A stretch of 64,000 bases of DNA from Argyresthia goedartella (taxonomy: Eukaryota > Arthropoda > Insecta > Lepidoptera > Argyresthiidae). The DNA is taken from positions 13,975,501 through 14,039,500 of the forward strand of contig OX463807.1 of the NCBI GenBank assembly GCA_949825045.1, written 5' to 3'. Numbering within the stretch: position 1 is the stretch's first letter; each line of letters begins with the position of its first letter. This document shows positions 20,961 through 31,859 of this stretch, one piece after another. Both the position numbers and the translations under genes were made by a program. The notes below the pieces were generated by a model. It worked only from the letters and a program-made list of their open reading frames with translations. It did not search any database and was not told the origin of the DNA.

Positions 20961-21805
20961 TAGGTATATGTTTGCTGATGATACTTCAATGGTCTTCAAA
21001 ATTGAAAGACAAAAAGGAGATTTTGGTGATGTTAATGGTGTATTTTCTTAAACCTTGAATTGGTTCACAGTTAATAATTTATTGTTAAACGCTGGTAAAA
21101 CCAAGTGTATCAAATTCTCACTTCCAAATGTCAGGCAAGTTGAGACCAGTGTAGTGTTAGACAACAGCACGTTAGAATTAGTAAATGATACGAAGTTTCT
21201 TGGAATAACCATTGATAGCAAATTGCAGTGGGGACCCCACATAGATAAATTGGCTGGTAAATTAAGTTCTGCGGCTTACGCTGTTAGGAACATCAGACAA
21301 AGCACGGATGTGGCTACATCTAGGCTAGTATATTTTAGTTACTTTTATAGTGTGATGTCCTATGGTATCTTGTTATTAAAACGATTTTTATTTTACAGAA
21401 AAGAGCCATTCGAGCAATTTATAATTTAAAACGAATAGACTCCTTAAGAGAGCTCTTAAAGAAATTGACATACTAACAGTAGCTAGTCAAATTATTTTCG
21501 AAAATATAATGTATGTACGCAAGAACCTTACAACATTTTCCAAACTTAGCGATAGCTCTAATGTTAACCTAAAAAATAATCACAGACTATGTGCGCCCCG
21601 ATTCAGACTCGCGAAGGTTAGCAATTCTTTCAAGGGTCAGTGCATTCTCTACTACAATAAGATACCTCTGGAGATTTTGAAATTGCAATTTGAGCAATTT
21701 AAAAAGCATGTTAAAGCGACTTTGTCGAAAAAGGGATTTTACAATGTTCAAGATTACTTAAATGACAGGACTGTATGGGGGGTTAATTTGGCTCAACACA
21801 TTAGA
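20961..21805 (+). pseudogene. LINE reverse transcriptase C-terminal part, plus strand
   Basis: Opens in the middle of the RT with YMFADDTSMV (catalytic Asp pair, about 20962). It continues, after one stop, with LNWFTVNNLLLNAGKTKC, KFLGITIDSKLQWGPHID and the post-RT region LYYNKIPLEIL...FKKHVKATLSKKGFY. That order (F-A-D-D, then N-x-x-K-T-K, then LG-x-x-x-D) is RT motif C to E followed by the thumb of Jockey/CR1-group LINEs. It abuts the minus-strand 3' end at 20960/20961, so the pieces are inverted relative to each other. Stops near 21051 and 21427 disable it. Confidence 0.8.
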
Positions 21806-22994
21806 ATTATTCTATTAATGTGTAAAATTTTTGCAGTTCTAGAAACCAACTTGAAAGTTTTGGAATATTTTTCAACATAGTCATGAAATTTTCGATCAAA
21901 GTTATAGGTTTTTTGATCATAAAGATCATACAAGATAACTCTACTTTTACGAATTCCAAACGTTGCCCAGTCATTAAATTTAGATTTACCATTGTAGTCA
22001 CTGACTTTCTTTAATTTGTAAACTTTATTGAATTCTGTCTGAATAATGTTGAAGAAGTCTGAGTATATTTTGTTTGGGTTGTGTTCATTAAAATCCGGTA
22101 CTGGCAAACTATGGCAAATTTATATCTAAGTTTTTCGTATATGTCTCTAGTCTAAGGGATGTAATAGGCCTATAAAATGATGGATCAGTCTTATCCTTAA
22201 TAGCAATTGGGAATGAAACTGTTTCACCACTGTGATCGGAAGGTAAGCAGTTAATTACACTTTTACTTGTGAATGCACAGTCACATAAAACGTTATCTAA
22301 GCAAGTTTGGCTGGTAAGTGTAAATCTAGTCGGCTCTAAATACATGACATAAATTAAATGATTTGAATAAAGTTATTAATCGTTGTTTCATTGTTGTTCC
22401 TACAAGCAAATCTACATTAAGATCGCCACAAATAATTAACTTTTTTCTGTTATTACATAGTTTAGTGAGGGCTTCGTCCATAATTTTCTCAAATATTTCG
22501 AAATTGCCATGGCGTTTTTCATCCCTCGGTGGCCTGTAGACACAAACAATAATATTGCTATCTAACTCAACACAGATACCTCTATTTGTCTTTCAACAGT
22601 AAAAGTGCTAGAATATCTTTCCGTTGTTTCACCTTAATATTATTTTTCACTAAGATTAAAGAACCACCTCTATCAGCAGTCTTTCTATTGTAACAACTGA
22701 TTTTCTATTCTGACTTTCTATTGTAAAGTTATGAATAAAATTATTCATGTCGAAATATAAAATAACATCGCTGTGATGACATGTTAAATTTAATAAATGA
22801 ATATTCATCTAGGTACAGATTTGTTCTGTAGTTCTGTCAAATTACAGGCATATGGAAAATTGCAAAGTATAAATTTGCATTTCATCCTACTATGTAAGTC
22901 TAGAAGTGTTTCAAAACTTTTATTCAAATAACTCCGACTAATGTTTGAATGATTTACTACCATAATTACAATAGTGCTGTACTCATCATAGATA
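21806..22994 (-). pseudogene. LINE fragment B: endonuclease and linker to RT
   Basis: Same family as fragment A but longer. The minus strand gives the esterase-like piece (YDEYSTIVIMVVNHSNIS), the endonuclease strands CVYRPP and IICGDLNVD, and then CLDNVLCD and the active-site-containing PSDHSG. A linker follows (FNEHNPNKIYSDFF, YNGKSKFNDWATFGIRKSR), as found between endonuclease and RT. It ends at 21806, exactly where the oppositely oriented RT segment ends. RT fingers and palm are missing. Confidence 0.75.
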
Positions 22995-23435
22995 CCGCGA
23001 CTAATTATCTTCACAAGATAGTATAACCATTTTATTGCATTCCTGTAGGAGTTGAAAGATGCAACGTCCAAAATGCTTAAATTCCACCTTATTACCCGAT
23101 TGTGATAAAAAAAACACTATCCTGAAATCATAATATGTGATCCTACCTACATTGTGACGTAGGTATCATAATAAAGCCCTCAAAAGTCAAACAGAGTTTT
23201 GAAACTTCGAACAAGGACTAGATGCTCTATTATGTATTCCATGACTTGAAATTTTGAACCAACGGGTTGCTTCGACAGGTCACTGACCTCAACCTGATTC
23301 CAGTTTAAGATTGGTAACCACAAAATTACCTAATTCTCTGCTCACCTAATTCATCAATGCTCCTCTATTGGTTAAGAAAGACTCAAATTGAAAACAATTA
23401 ATTATGGATAAGTCTATGAGGAATAAGTGAGACCC
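22995..23435. other. Non-coding intronic DNA
   Basis: No frame, repeat or site could be recognised. Confidence 0.4.
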
Positions 23436-23439
23436 TATG

Positions 23440-23810
23440 TAAAACTATTTATTTATTTATTGTGTATTGGGAAAACCAACAGCACTTTATACATATATAG
23501 AAACAATAATAAACACAGAAGGCCAATAAAAGGTTTTCATTTGTAGAGACATGATGAAGAAAAGAAAAAATACATATGAACTTAATATCGAACTAGTTTC
23601 GCTTACATAACGTAGTTATATAACAATAAATGTCAATTAACTCAATGGGAGCATGCTAAACATAAATATTTATATACAGGCACATACTATAATGCTTATG
23701 GATGTATTGTGAACCAGCGACGTCACAAACATGTAAACATTAAAGACCTGGATATTTTATTTTTGTCCTACCCATCCGTGATTCGAACCCAAGTGGCCTC
23801 TTGCAACTCA
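23440..23810 (-). mobile_element. LINE tail and SINE head, minus strand
   Basis: 23446-23480 has ATTTATTTATTGTGTATTGG, an inverted LINE tail. 23710-23810 read inversely is a tRNA-like SINE head with B-box GGGTTCGAATCACGG, matching the layout of the plus-strand SINE at 34320-34500. The two may be independent insertions. Confidence 0.5.
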
Positions 23811-23814
23811 TGCA

Positions 23815-25000
23815 GGTTTCCTCAAATTTTTATTTTTAAAACCAGTTTTCCTCTCTTATTATGTAACTAGCAGACACGGGTCTACACCTACTCTTTTCAA
23901 TATCAAAAGCATTGCGAGCGATATTAAAAATCCTTCCTTTTTTTCTTACGTCGGTCTATTATGTAACTGCGGACTTCAGTCACGTTTATGTTGAATAACT
24001 CAACTGCAGTACTATATTGTTATCCCTATGACGTGTTGAAAGGTAAGCGAATTAGTAAGCCCCTAGTACCTGCTTAAGTGGCAAGTGGCACCACAATCAC
24101 GCGTCTATTAGGCTTTTAAACAATAACATACTACAACAAGAGCGCTGAAAGAGGGTTGACCTTCTCTGGTGCTGATAGAAACCAGTCATGCCTTTAACGA
24201 CACCGCCCACACACCACAATGATATAACCCACCCAAGGGTTGTTGTTGTTTGCACCATTGTAGCTCGTAGCTACGTGCTACGAAGCGTTACGAGATTCCG
24301 GCCGTAGCGCCTCGGCTAAGCGCTCGTCTTACGAGTTTTTTTGTTTTTACGCCTCTGTCTATTTCTGAGGCGATGGGCTAGCTCCTGTCGTATAAAAAGG
24401 AGAAAATAATATTTTGGAAAAAAGTGGACAAAACTGTGCCTCTGCCACGTACAGGGTCAACAAAAATTACTAGGTATAAATCTTCTTAAAAAATCACTAC
24501 CACTACAACGATCCGCAAATCTTTTGTGGTCTGAGTTTTAGATTGAGAAAGTTCAGCTTATTGTATATATTGGCGAAGTTCCAGCATAACTTTTAATATA
24601 AAAAATTTAGGTCTTGAGAACTAGATTTCATATTGCGCCCCAATAATGTTTCTATCATGTAGATATAAACAAAACTAGAGCAGAATATGTTTATGTGGTT
24701 CGGTTTATACACTAGGTCCATCCAGGTAGAATTAAAACAGGATGTAAAAGAAAGCTGTAGTCTTATTTGAAGGAGTCGTTGTGCTTCGTTAGTATTCAGT
24801 TCGCTTCACTGACCCCCTTTATCCTTCACCTACCCTGACCCACCACTTCTCCCATGCAAAATCTAGCATTAGGGCCAGTCATTTAGTCAGTTAGCTAAAC
24901 CTAGGTTTAGCCGTTTTTCTAACTTAGCCGTAACATAAATACTTACAGTCTGTGTTTTTATACTTGAGCTGAGTAGTGAACAACAATGGCAGATCTTCCT
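23815..25000. other. Non-coding DNA with CGTAGC-rich dyad
   Basis: Around 24255-24340 the words GTAGCTCGTAGCTACGTGC and CGTTACGAG form short dyads like those at 63185-63280. The rest shows no gene. Confidence 0.4.
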
Positions 25001-25540
25001 TGACAACCCGAATGGCCGAGTCCACAGTGCCTACAAAGCCAAGTGTCCCGGGTTCGAGTCCCAGTGGGGGCAAATATTTGTTTGATGAGAACGGATGTTT
25101 GTACTTTAGTCATGGTTCTTTATCTATCTATGTATAATATTTATCTATATAAGTATGTGTATCGTTGTCTAGTACCCAAGATACAAGGAATCCTAGTTTG
25201 AATCAAATCAAATCAAATCAAATAAGTTTATTTGCATGATTTTTGGTAACAATATTGGATCTTAATTTTATACATTTTCATCGCAAAAATCTGCCTTTTC
25301 AGGCGCACAAATATTGATTATAATAAATTGATTTTAAGTCATCACATTATTCAATTAAATTAAATAGTTCTAACATTTTATAAAACATATAAAATTCAGA
25401 CTTCAATTAAATTAAATAGTTCTAACATTTTATCAGAAAAATACATAATTCACACTTCAATGTCATAAGTAAGTAAGTTATAGTTATATTTGGGGCTAGA
25501 TCAATGTGTGTAAATAGTGTCCAAGGTTATTATTATTATT
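25001..25540 (+). mobile_element. SINE with tRNA-like head, split by a LINE end
   Basis: The head reads CCGAATGGCCGAGTCCACAG (A-box-like) and CCGGGTTCGAGTCCCAGTGG (B box). The body runs to 25200 and resumes at 25493 with GGGGCTAGATCAATGTGTG and a TATTATT tail. The copy on the minus strand at 53500-53754 is uninterrupted and shows that 25201-25492 is an insertion. The head is not a working tRNA gene. Confidence 0.85.
25201..25488 (-). mobile_element. LINE 3' end nested in the SINE
   Basis: Starts with AATCAAATCAAATCAAATCA, an inverted pentamer tail, and runs through an AT-rich untranslated region that contains its own short duplication (CAATTAAATTAAATAGTTC twice). TTTG flanks both sides (25197-25200 and 25489-25492), a small target duplication. 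Confidence 0.8.
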
Positions 25541-25544
25541 TTTT

Positions 25545-26090
25545 ATTAATATTTATTATTATTATTACCGACATTGTGTAACTCTGTTCTGACAATTGTG
25601 CAGTAAGATTTTGCCTAAAAATATTATTTAAAGGACAATTTAAAACATTTTTCAGTAGTAATTAATGCATGAGTGTTTTAAATAGTGTCTGTTACATAAT
25701 TTGGTAATCTACGTTGCATGATTCTTGCGGAATGTCGTGAAATGTATTCGAGTGATCTTAGTTTACTACTTAGCACATTTGTGCTATATTTATAAAAACA
25801 CCTACTTTGTAAACATTCGTGACTGTTTCAGTTCCCCACCACGTGTGGTATTGCAACTATGGAGCTAAAAGCAATGTTATCTTCTGTTATGATCAATGTC
25901 GTGTTTGACTCCATATGTGATAAGACGTAACGCCAAGATAAGGAATCAGAGAATTCTCGCAGGAATTTGTCGCTCCAAGAACGTGACCTTTTTATTATTC
26001 ACAGCTTTACGCTTTTTTAACTTACTGTTTTATCATAATAAATAATCACATCGATTCCAGAGGCATAAGTGAGGCAAATTACTAACTGTA
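25545..26090. other. Non-coding intronic DNA
   Basis: ATT runs and AT-rich DNA with no gene. Confidence 0.4.
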
Positions 26091-26094
26091 ATAT

Positions 26095-26350
26095 AATAAA
26101 AAACTGGCCAAGTGCGAGTTGGACTCACGCTGGTGGGTTACGCACAAATCACATAAAATTTTTGTTGGAACCTCAAATTTAAGATTTTTGGATTTTTGTT
26201 TTAATATTTTATGCCTTGCTTTTTGCAACAGGGTTTTAACATTTTTGTAGGGAAGATGGCAAACTCACCCACTCTTGCCGTCAAGTGTTTTTTTAAGTCA
26301 TTTGCGTGCGATGATTGTGGTGTATATGGATAGAAGACACAAATATGAAC
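26095..26350 (+). mobile_element. Head of the 'CCAAGTGCGAG' dispersed repeat
   Basis: AACTGGCCAAGTGCGAGTTG is the usual opening of a repeat that also starts at 26490 and 63622. The remainder is diverged. Confidence 0.5.
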
Positions 26351-27314
26351 TAAAATGTCACATAATATTACACCCTAATGTGTCGCGTTGGCGCTGGACT
26401 TGAACATAAATATTTGCATATCGATAAGATACTCCCAATTTTCTCGTCAGCGCAACACTTAAACTTATCCGAAAAAGACTCAAACAAAAAAACGGTCAAA
26501 TGCGGATCGGAATCGCACGCGAAGGGTTCCGTACTATCGTATAAGAAAAAGAAAAAAATTCTCGGGGGAGCCTCACCCCTAGGGAACGCGTCCCCAGGTG
26601 GCGGATAGGGGGTGCTCGACAGGTTGTCCTTACGACACCTGCAGGGCTGGAGGGAAATAAAATACCTCCCGCGGACCAACAGGCCCCTTGCCTAGGGTTA
26701 CAGGTGAAGACCTCAACGGCAGTAGCGGCGAAAAAGGTGGACTTTGGTACGGCAATGCTGGCGGAAGAGGCGATGGATCTGGATACTTTTAGGCGGACAG
26801 GTCACAGACCGAAAGGGGGCGGAATCCTCCCGCATAGCGCCTGAAGACTGGCACGGCGCCGAAGGCAGCCCGACTACTGATAAGCAACAGTGGCTTGGCG
26901 GAGTCGGCGAGTCAGCAAGGCAGCGTGTAATGCCGAGGGCGTCAGTAGAGGACAAGGCAACTGGCGGCCATACACTGCATCCAAATTCTCCTCCAATCGT
27001 ATCGATTCTTCGTTCCATTGGTCCAAGGAGGACGAGGACGAGAGGGTGCATCTGCATATGCGCGCCCGTTTATGCACCTAAATATATCCTGCGCACTTGA
27101 CTGTTTCAGCAAATATAACGGACACTGACTTACATCAAGCCCTGTGGCGACAATGAGAGGCAGAGAGGTTCGGTATCGATGTAAGCCGGGCTTTGGCTTA
27201 TCTTGCACACAGGCGGCTCAGAGAGAGTGGTCGCTTCTGCGTAGAACAAGGGATAACTTCGTAGATTCGGCAGCACTCTGTGCGACGAAGTAGCCTTATT
27301 CAGGGAAACACTGC

Positions 27315-27647
27315 TTGCCACGCCCAGCCGTGGAGGGGGCTAGAAAAGGTGCCCCAAACAAATGTTTATCCCAACCCAAATGGGAGGTAGCAACCGCGGC
27401 TGCCTGTGCATCCCAGACTCGCGGTCGAAACAAGAATAAAGTTACGAAAATCCAACCATTGACTTTTGCCGCTTGGAATGTACGAAATCTACTCGATCGT
27501 GACACCAACCTATGCCCGGAGCGGAAAACTGCTATCGTTGCCCGAGAATTACGACAGTACAATATCGATATAGCCGCACTTAGTGAGACCCATCTAGCGG
27601 AAGAGGGCAAAATAGTAGAGCATGGGGGCGGCTATACATTCTTCTAG
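27315..27647 (+). pseudogene. LINE endonuclease N-terminal part, ends at an in-frame TAG
   Basis: The first strands of an apurinic/apyrimidinic-type endonuclease: TFAAWNVRNLLDRD (Asn of the metal site) and IAALSETHLAEEG (Glu of the metal site). The frame ends at TAG 27645-27647 and then continues in the same phase with the remaining endonuclease, so the TAG is a single nonsense change and not a real terminus. The start shown is the first Met in frame; homologous regions may begin further upstream. Confidence 0.8.
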
Positions 27648-27710
27648 AAAGGAAACGCAGCATCAGAACCCCGTCGATCTGGTGTTGGTTTCGCAATTAA
27701 GAACGAGATA

Positions 27711-30674
27711 GTGCAAAGGTTGAATGAGTGTCCTGTTAACATCTCAGATCGTGTAATTTCATTGCGAATACACCTGGACAACGATAATCATCTGAACATC
27801 CTCAGCGTTTATTCCCCAACTTTGGATAAAGACGACGAAACGAAGGATAAATTCTACAAGGAACTTTCCGATGCTGTAGTGAAGATCCCCCAAAGAGAGC
27901 AGGTGCTTGTCCTTGGCGATTTTAACGCACGCGTTGGACGAGATCATGAAGCGTGGCCCAAGGTGCTCGGAAGACATGGCATAGGCACCATGAATAGCAA
28001 CGGAAATCTTCTGCTAAGTTTGTGTGCTCAGTATGAGTTGGCCATTACCAACACCTGCTTCAGATTGCCAGCTAAATACAAAACGACATGGATGCATCCA
28101 AGGTCTAAACACTGGCACCTGATTGACTATGCTCTGGTACGCCAAAAAGACCTATCTCAAGTGCAAATCACTCGAGTCATGAGAGGCGCTAACTGCTGGA
28201 CTGACCACAGGTTGGTTGTTATCAAGATGAAACTGCGTCTCCACCCACCTTATCGCCGTGAAAAGACAACTAATGTCAGTCTGAACGTGCAGAAACTTCA
28301 AAGCCAAGAGACAAGAGCCGCCTTTGGGATTGCTCTGAACAACAGGCTGGCTACACGTAACACTAGCGATCAAGATTTAGAAGAGGCCTGGAAGTCTTTG
28401 AGCTCCGATCTTAAAGAAGCTGCTACCGAAACGCTGGGACTCAGGAAACTTGTTCGCGAGGACTGGTTCGATGACAATAACCAGGCTTTGGTAGAAGCTA
28501 TAGAAAAACACCGGAAACTTTTGCGTACTCAAGAGCAGAGTGGCAACTTGAACCTACAAGACCAAATAAAAGTTAGCACCAGAGAACTGAGGAAACTTAC
28601 ACGAGAGACTAAGGACAAATGGTGGAAAGATAAAGCGCGCCATATACAACTGCTTGCTGACTGTAAACAACTTGGCGCCTTTTACAGTGAAGTCCGGAAT
28701 CTAATTGGCACTACTCAACATGTAAATGTACCATTACGATCTCTCGATGGCTCGCAGAGATTAACGTCTAAGGACGAGGTTCTCCAACGCTGGGCTGAAC
28801 ACTTCAACAACCTACTCAACGTAGATCGTTCAGCAGATCTGGAACATATCCGGGGTACTACAAGCCTTGATGCAATGCCTAAGTTAGAAGAACCGCCAAC
28901 CCTTACTGAAGTGATCGACGCTGTAAATCAGCAAAAGAATAATAAGGCGGTGGGCCTTGACAACATCCCGGCTGAACTACTAAAATATGGCACTGCAGAA
29001 CTTCATAAAATACTCTGGAAGCTGTTTGTACAGATGTGGAACGAGGAAAGGATCCCAGATGACTTCATCGCCTCGCGTATCTGCGCCCTATACAAGAACA
29101 AGGGTGACCGTTCCGACTGTAATGCTTACCGAGGAATATCTTTGCTATCTTCTGCAGGGAAAACATTTGCTCGTGTCCTGCTTAACCGCTTCATCCCTGT
29201 TTCTGAATCTTACTTGCCAGAAACCCAGTTTGGCTTCCGCCCGGAGAGAGGCACGTGTGAAGCTATCTTTTCTGTACGCCAATTTCAGGAGAAAAGTCGA
29301 GAGCAAGGACAACCTCTGTTTCTCTGCTTCATTGATCTAGAGAAGGCTTTTGACTGTGTACCACGTGAAGCTCTCTGGATTCTACTGGCAAAGCTGGGCT
29401 GCCCTGAAAAATTCGTACGGATTATACGACTACTGCACGATGATATGAAGTGTTGTGTCAGCTTTAATGGTGAGCAATCCGAGTTTTTCTCCGTTACCTG
29501 TGGAGTAAAGCAAGGTTGCGTACTGGCACCGACTTTGTTTGCTCTCTACTTTGCTGCAGTCGTAAGAGAATCAATTGACGAATCGACATCTGGTATTCAT
29601 ATCCGCTTTAGAACAGACGGAAAGCTATTTAACCTTGCTCGACTAAAAGCATGCACTAAGACATCCTGCGATACAATTAGAGAGATTATGTACGCCGACG
29701 ATCTTTGCTTTGTGTCAGATTCTGTGGAGGGACTACAACAGTGGATCACGGCTTTCGACGAGGTATGTCGCAAATATGGGCTCAAAATCAGTGTCAGCAA
29801 GACGGAGGTCATGGCGATGGACACTCAAAGAGTCGACAACTCGACCCTCGATATAAAGCTTGGCGCAGACTCACTGAAGCAGGTCGATAAGTTCAAATAC
29901 CTTGGGAGCACTGTATCGTCGAAATACGATCTTGATCCAGAATTGAATGGAAGAATTAGCGCTGCTGCTGCAGCTTTTGGGAGGTTGGAGCGCAAAGTCT
30001 TCCGATCGCATGACATCAAGCTATCCACCAAAGTCTCCGTCTATATGGCCATAGTTCTTCCGAACCTTCTCTATTCCGCCGAGACCTGGTGTCCATACCG
30101 TAAATATATCAGCGCTTTAGACAGATTCCATCTAAGATGTATTCGAAACATTTTGAACGTCAAGTGGTCTGACCGTATCAGGAATACAGAGATATTACGA
30201 CGTTCTAATGTTGGTGGGGTCGAAGCTTACTTGATGAGGCGTCAACTGCGATGGTGTGGCCACGTGCGACGGATGCCAGAGGAACGACTTGCAAAACGTC
30301 TCTTATACTGTGAACTACAGAACGGAAAACGCAAGCAAGGCGGTCAGTTCTTGAGGTTCAAAGACGTGCAGAAGCGACATATGAAGAGTTGCGGTATCGA
30401 CTACTCCACGTGGGAGGAACTCACGGAAGACAAGGCAAAGTGGCGACATACGGTGCACACAAAGATCTTCGATTTCGAGGCCCAACGAAGAGCTACTCTT
30501 GATGCCAAGCGAGACAAACTACGAGGCAGAACACCTGCCGCAATACAGTACACGCACCAAAATGGCGTGCTGACGTGTGGCCAGTGCAATCGCACTTTTT
30601 CTAATAAAATAGGCTACGCAAGCCATATGAGGGCACACGAACGACGCCTTCCCCAGCAGTTACAGTCGCCGTGA
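27711..30674 (+). CDS. LINE polyprotein: endonuclease remainder, reverse transcriptase, C2H2 finger
   Basis: 987 codons. Endonuclease strands continue with [10 protein letters not shown] (about residue 69), HLIDYALV (about 130) and WTDHRLV (about 163), which nicks target DNA. The RT follows from about residue 410: [42 protein letters not shown] (motif A), [17 protein letters not shown] (motif B) and [10 protein letters not shown] (motif C, catalytic Asp pair about residue 663). The thumb contains [10 protein letters not shown] classical zinc finger C-x2-C-x12-H-x3-H starts at residue 956 near the C-terminus. The family copies its own RNA at a nicked chromosomal site. The layout resembles the 'craniofacial development protein 2-like' endonuclease-RT proteins that fill invertebrate annotations; the clade was not determined. 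The true protein starts upstream of this Met and is cut by the TAG at 27645. Confidence 0.88.
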   Translation: MQRLNECPVNISDRVISLRIHLDNDNHLNILSVYSPTLDKDDETKDKFYKELSDAVVKIPQREQVLVLGDFNARVGRDHEAWPKVLGRHGIGTMNSNGNLLLSLCAQYELAITNTCFRLPAKYKTTWMHPRSKHWHLIDYALVRQKDLSQVQITRVMRGANCWTDHRLVVIKMKLRLHPPYRREKTTNVSLNVQKLQSQETRAAFGIALNNRLATRNTSDQDLEEAWKSLSSDLKEAATETLGLRKLVREDWFDDNNQALVEAIEKHRKLLRTQEQSGNLNLQDQIKVSTRELRKLTRETKDKWWKDKARHIQLLADCKQLGAFYSEVRNLIGTTQHVNVPLRSLDGSQRLTSKDEVLQRWAEHFNNLLNVDRSADLEHIRGTTSLDAMPKLEEPPTLTEVIDAVNQQKNNKAVGLDNIPAELLKYGTAELHKILWKLFVQMWNEERIPDDFIASRICALYKNKGDRSDCNAYRGISLLSSAGKTFARVLLNRFIPVSESYLPETQFGFRPERGTCEAIFSVRQFQEKSREQGQPLFLCFIDLEKAFDCVPREALWILLAKLGCPEKFVRIIRLLHDDMKCCVSFNGEQSEFFSVTCGVKQGCVLAPTLFALYFAAVVRESIDESTSGIHIRFRTDGKLFNLARLKACTKTSCDTIREIMYADDLCFVSDSVEGLQQWITAFDEVCRKYGLKISVSKTEVMAMDTQRVDNSTLDIKLGADSLKQVDKFKYLGSTVSSKYDLDPELNGRISAAAAAFGRLERKVFRSHDIKLSTKVSVYMAIVLPNLLYSAETWCPYRKYISALDRFHLRCIRNILNVKWSDRIRNTEILRRSNVGGVEAYLMRRQLRWCGHVRRMPEERLAKRLLYCELQNGKRKQGGQFLRFKDVQKRHMKSCGIDYSTWEELTEDKAKWRHTVHTKIFDFEAQRRATLDAKRDKLRGRTPAAIQYTHQNGVLTCGQCNRTFSNKIGYASHMRAHERRLPQQLQSP

Positions 30675-31172
30675 CCGAACCCGGTCGGAGAACATCATCA
30701 TAAGAAAAAATAACCACTAAAAATAATAAGACAAAAATTAAACGAGAATAATAACATGTCCGAACGTGGATTTAAACCCAGAAGCCTAAGATTGCGAAAC
30801 CGATATCATACAATTGCGCCACCACGACAATGTGGTAACCCGCGAAATCTATCTGAATCATGTTATGGTTTGTTATATCGCGGTGGGTGTTAAAACACGT
30901 CTTTTGTATGGGGACCCCATTTCATTTATAAAATATGGTAAAGTTTTTTAATTGTTGCTGTAGCGGCAACAAAAAATACACAATCTGTGAAAATTTCATT
31001 TCTCTACCTATTTCAGTTCATCAGATAAAGCCCGACGGGCCGACGGACAGACGGACAGAAAGTCAGCGGACGCTTAGTAATAGGGTCCCGTTTGGCACCC
31101 TTCGGGTAAGGAACCTTAAACACTTAATAGTAGCTAATCTTCACTAATAACTCTCAATTTTCTCGTAAATGA

Positions 31173-31190
31173 GACACACACACACACACA
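31173..31190. repeat. CA microsatellite
   Basis: Nine CA/AC units in a row. Confidence 0.9.
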
Positions 31191-31194
31191 AAAA

Positions 31195-31565
31195 CGATCT
31201 ATGCCCTTTCATGATTTTAGGTAAATAAAAAGTACCGTATAGCATCCGGATAAGAGCTACTTCATTTCAAACTGTCAATTAAGTTCTTTAGTTCTATATA
31301 ATACTCGGTGTGTATTCGCTTAGAATAGATAACAAAACCACCGTAGTTCCGTCGAATCGGACTAACGAAGCGATGACGTAATAGAGTATGGCTGGGATGG
31401 CTGTCGCTCAACTTAACAGGTAATTAGTTTAGCTTGACGTGACTACACGTGCAGCTTGCGTCATAAAGTCAGGAATACTGCCTTTTGCTGGCCTAATTTA
31501 GATTTATGGGCGACGAATTTTTCATAAACATTTAAACATTATTTTCACAACTGCAATCTATTTTT
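31195..31565. other. Non-coding intronic DNA
   Basis: No gene or repeat recognised. Confidence 0.4.
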
Positions 31566-31569
31566 AAAT

Positions 31570-31850
31570 CAGATACGGGGTGGCAGAGGCACAGTTGTAT
31601 CCAAGTTGAGCCAGTCATTCAATACTCCAATGCTCAAATTTTATGTGATGGGGGCTAGCCTATCGCTGCAGCTATGGAGATGTGAAGATTTGTTTATAAA
31701 GTTTTCCATCACCGTTATAACTTCCGTATAAAGTACAAACATAAGATTGCTTTATCTCACTTGTCAGCACCAGATTTGGTCTGAATCCATATCTCCTGCG
31801 TGAGAAGCGAGCGTGAAATTACTAGACCACGGAACTCTCCCATTATAAAA
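31570..31850 (-). mobile_element. SINE, minus strand
   Basis: Read inversely: tRNA-like head (CCGTGGTCTAGTAATTTCAC at about 31840), then the TTTATACGG and GATGGAAAAC blocks, then the closing part with GGCTCAACTTGG and CTCTGCCACCCCG. Same block order as the copy at 42385-42620. Confidence 0.65.
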
Positions 31851-31859
31851 TATTCTAGA

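Larger units (their letters stand above)
26551..30699 (+). mobile_element. Nearly complete non-LTR retrotransposon (LINE)
   Basis: A LINE of about 4.15 kb in which a degenerate 5' region (26551-27314) is followed by one long reading frame with endonuclease, RT and a zinc finger, and ends 25 bp after the stop codon in AACATCATC. ATAAGAAAAA flanks it at 26541-26550 and 30700-30709, the likely target duplication. The GC content of the coding part is clearly higher than that of the flanks, which fits recent arrival. One in-frame stop is the only break seen in the main frame. Confidence 0.85.
26485..31128 (+). mobile_element. 'CGGTCAAATGCGGATCG ... GGGTCCCGTTT' repeat, split by a LINE and a SINE
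   Basis: The opening (26487-26540, ending CGCGAAGGGTTCCGTACTA) and the closing part (about 30860-31128, with GCGGCAACAAAAAATACACA, CGGACAGACGGACAG and TAGTAATAGGGTCCCG) are the two ends of a repeat whose nearly whole copy lies at 63620-64000. Between them sit the LINE (26551-30699) and a tRNA-like minus-strand SINE head near 30755-30840 (TTTAAACCCAGAAGCC). Tails of other copies are at 36999-37180 (minus) and 40870-41012 (plus). Confidence 0.75.

Noticed and set aside
25001..25075. tRNA gene
   Set aside because: A and B boxes are present, but acceptor and anticodon arms do not pair and the sequence continues into a SINE body found elsewhere in the window.
26713..27100. Overlapping frames of 88-118 codons before the LINE as ORF1
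   Set aside because: Several frames on both strands are open at once in a GC-rich stretch, none with RNA-binding or zinc-knuckle motifs; better seen as a degraded 5' region.
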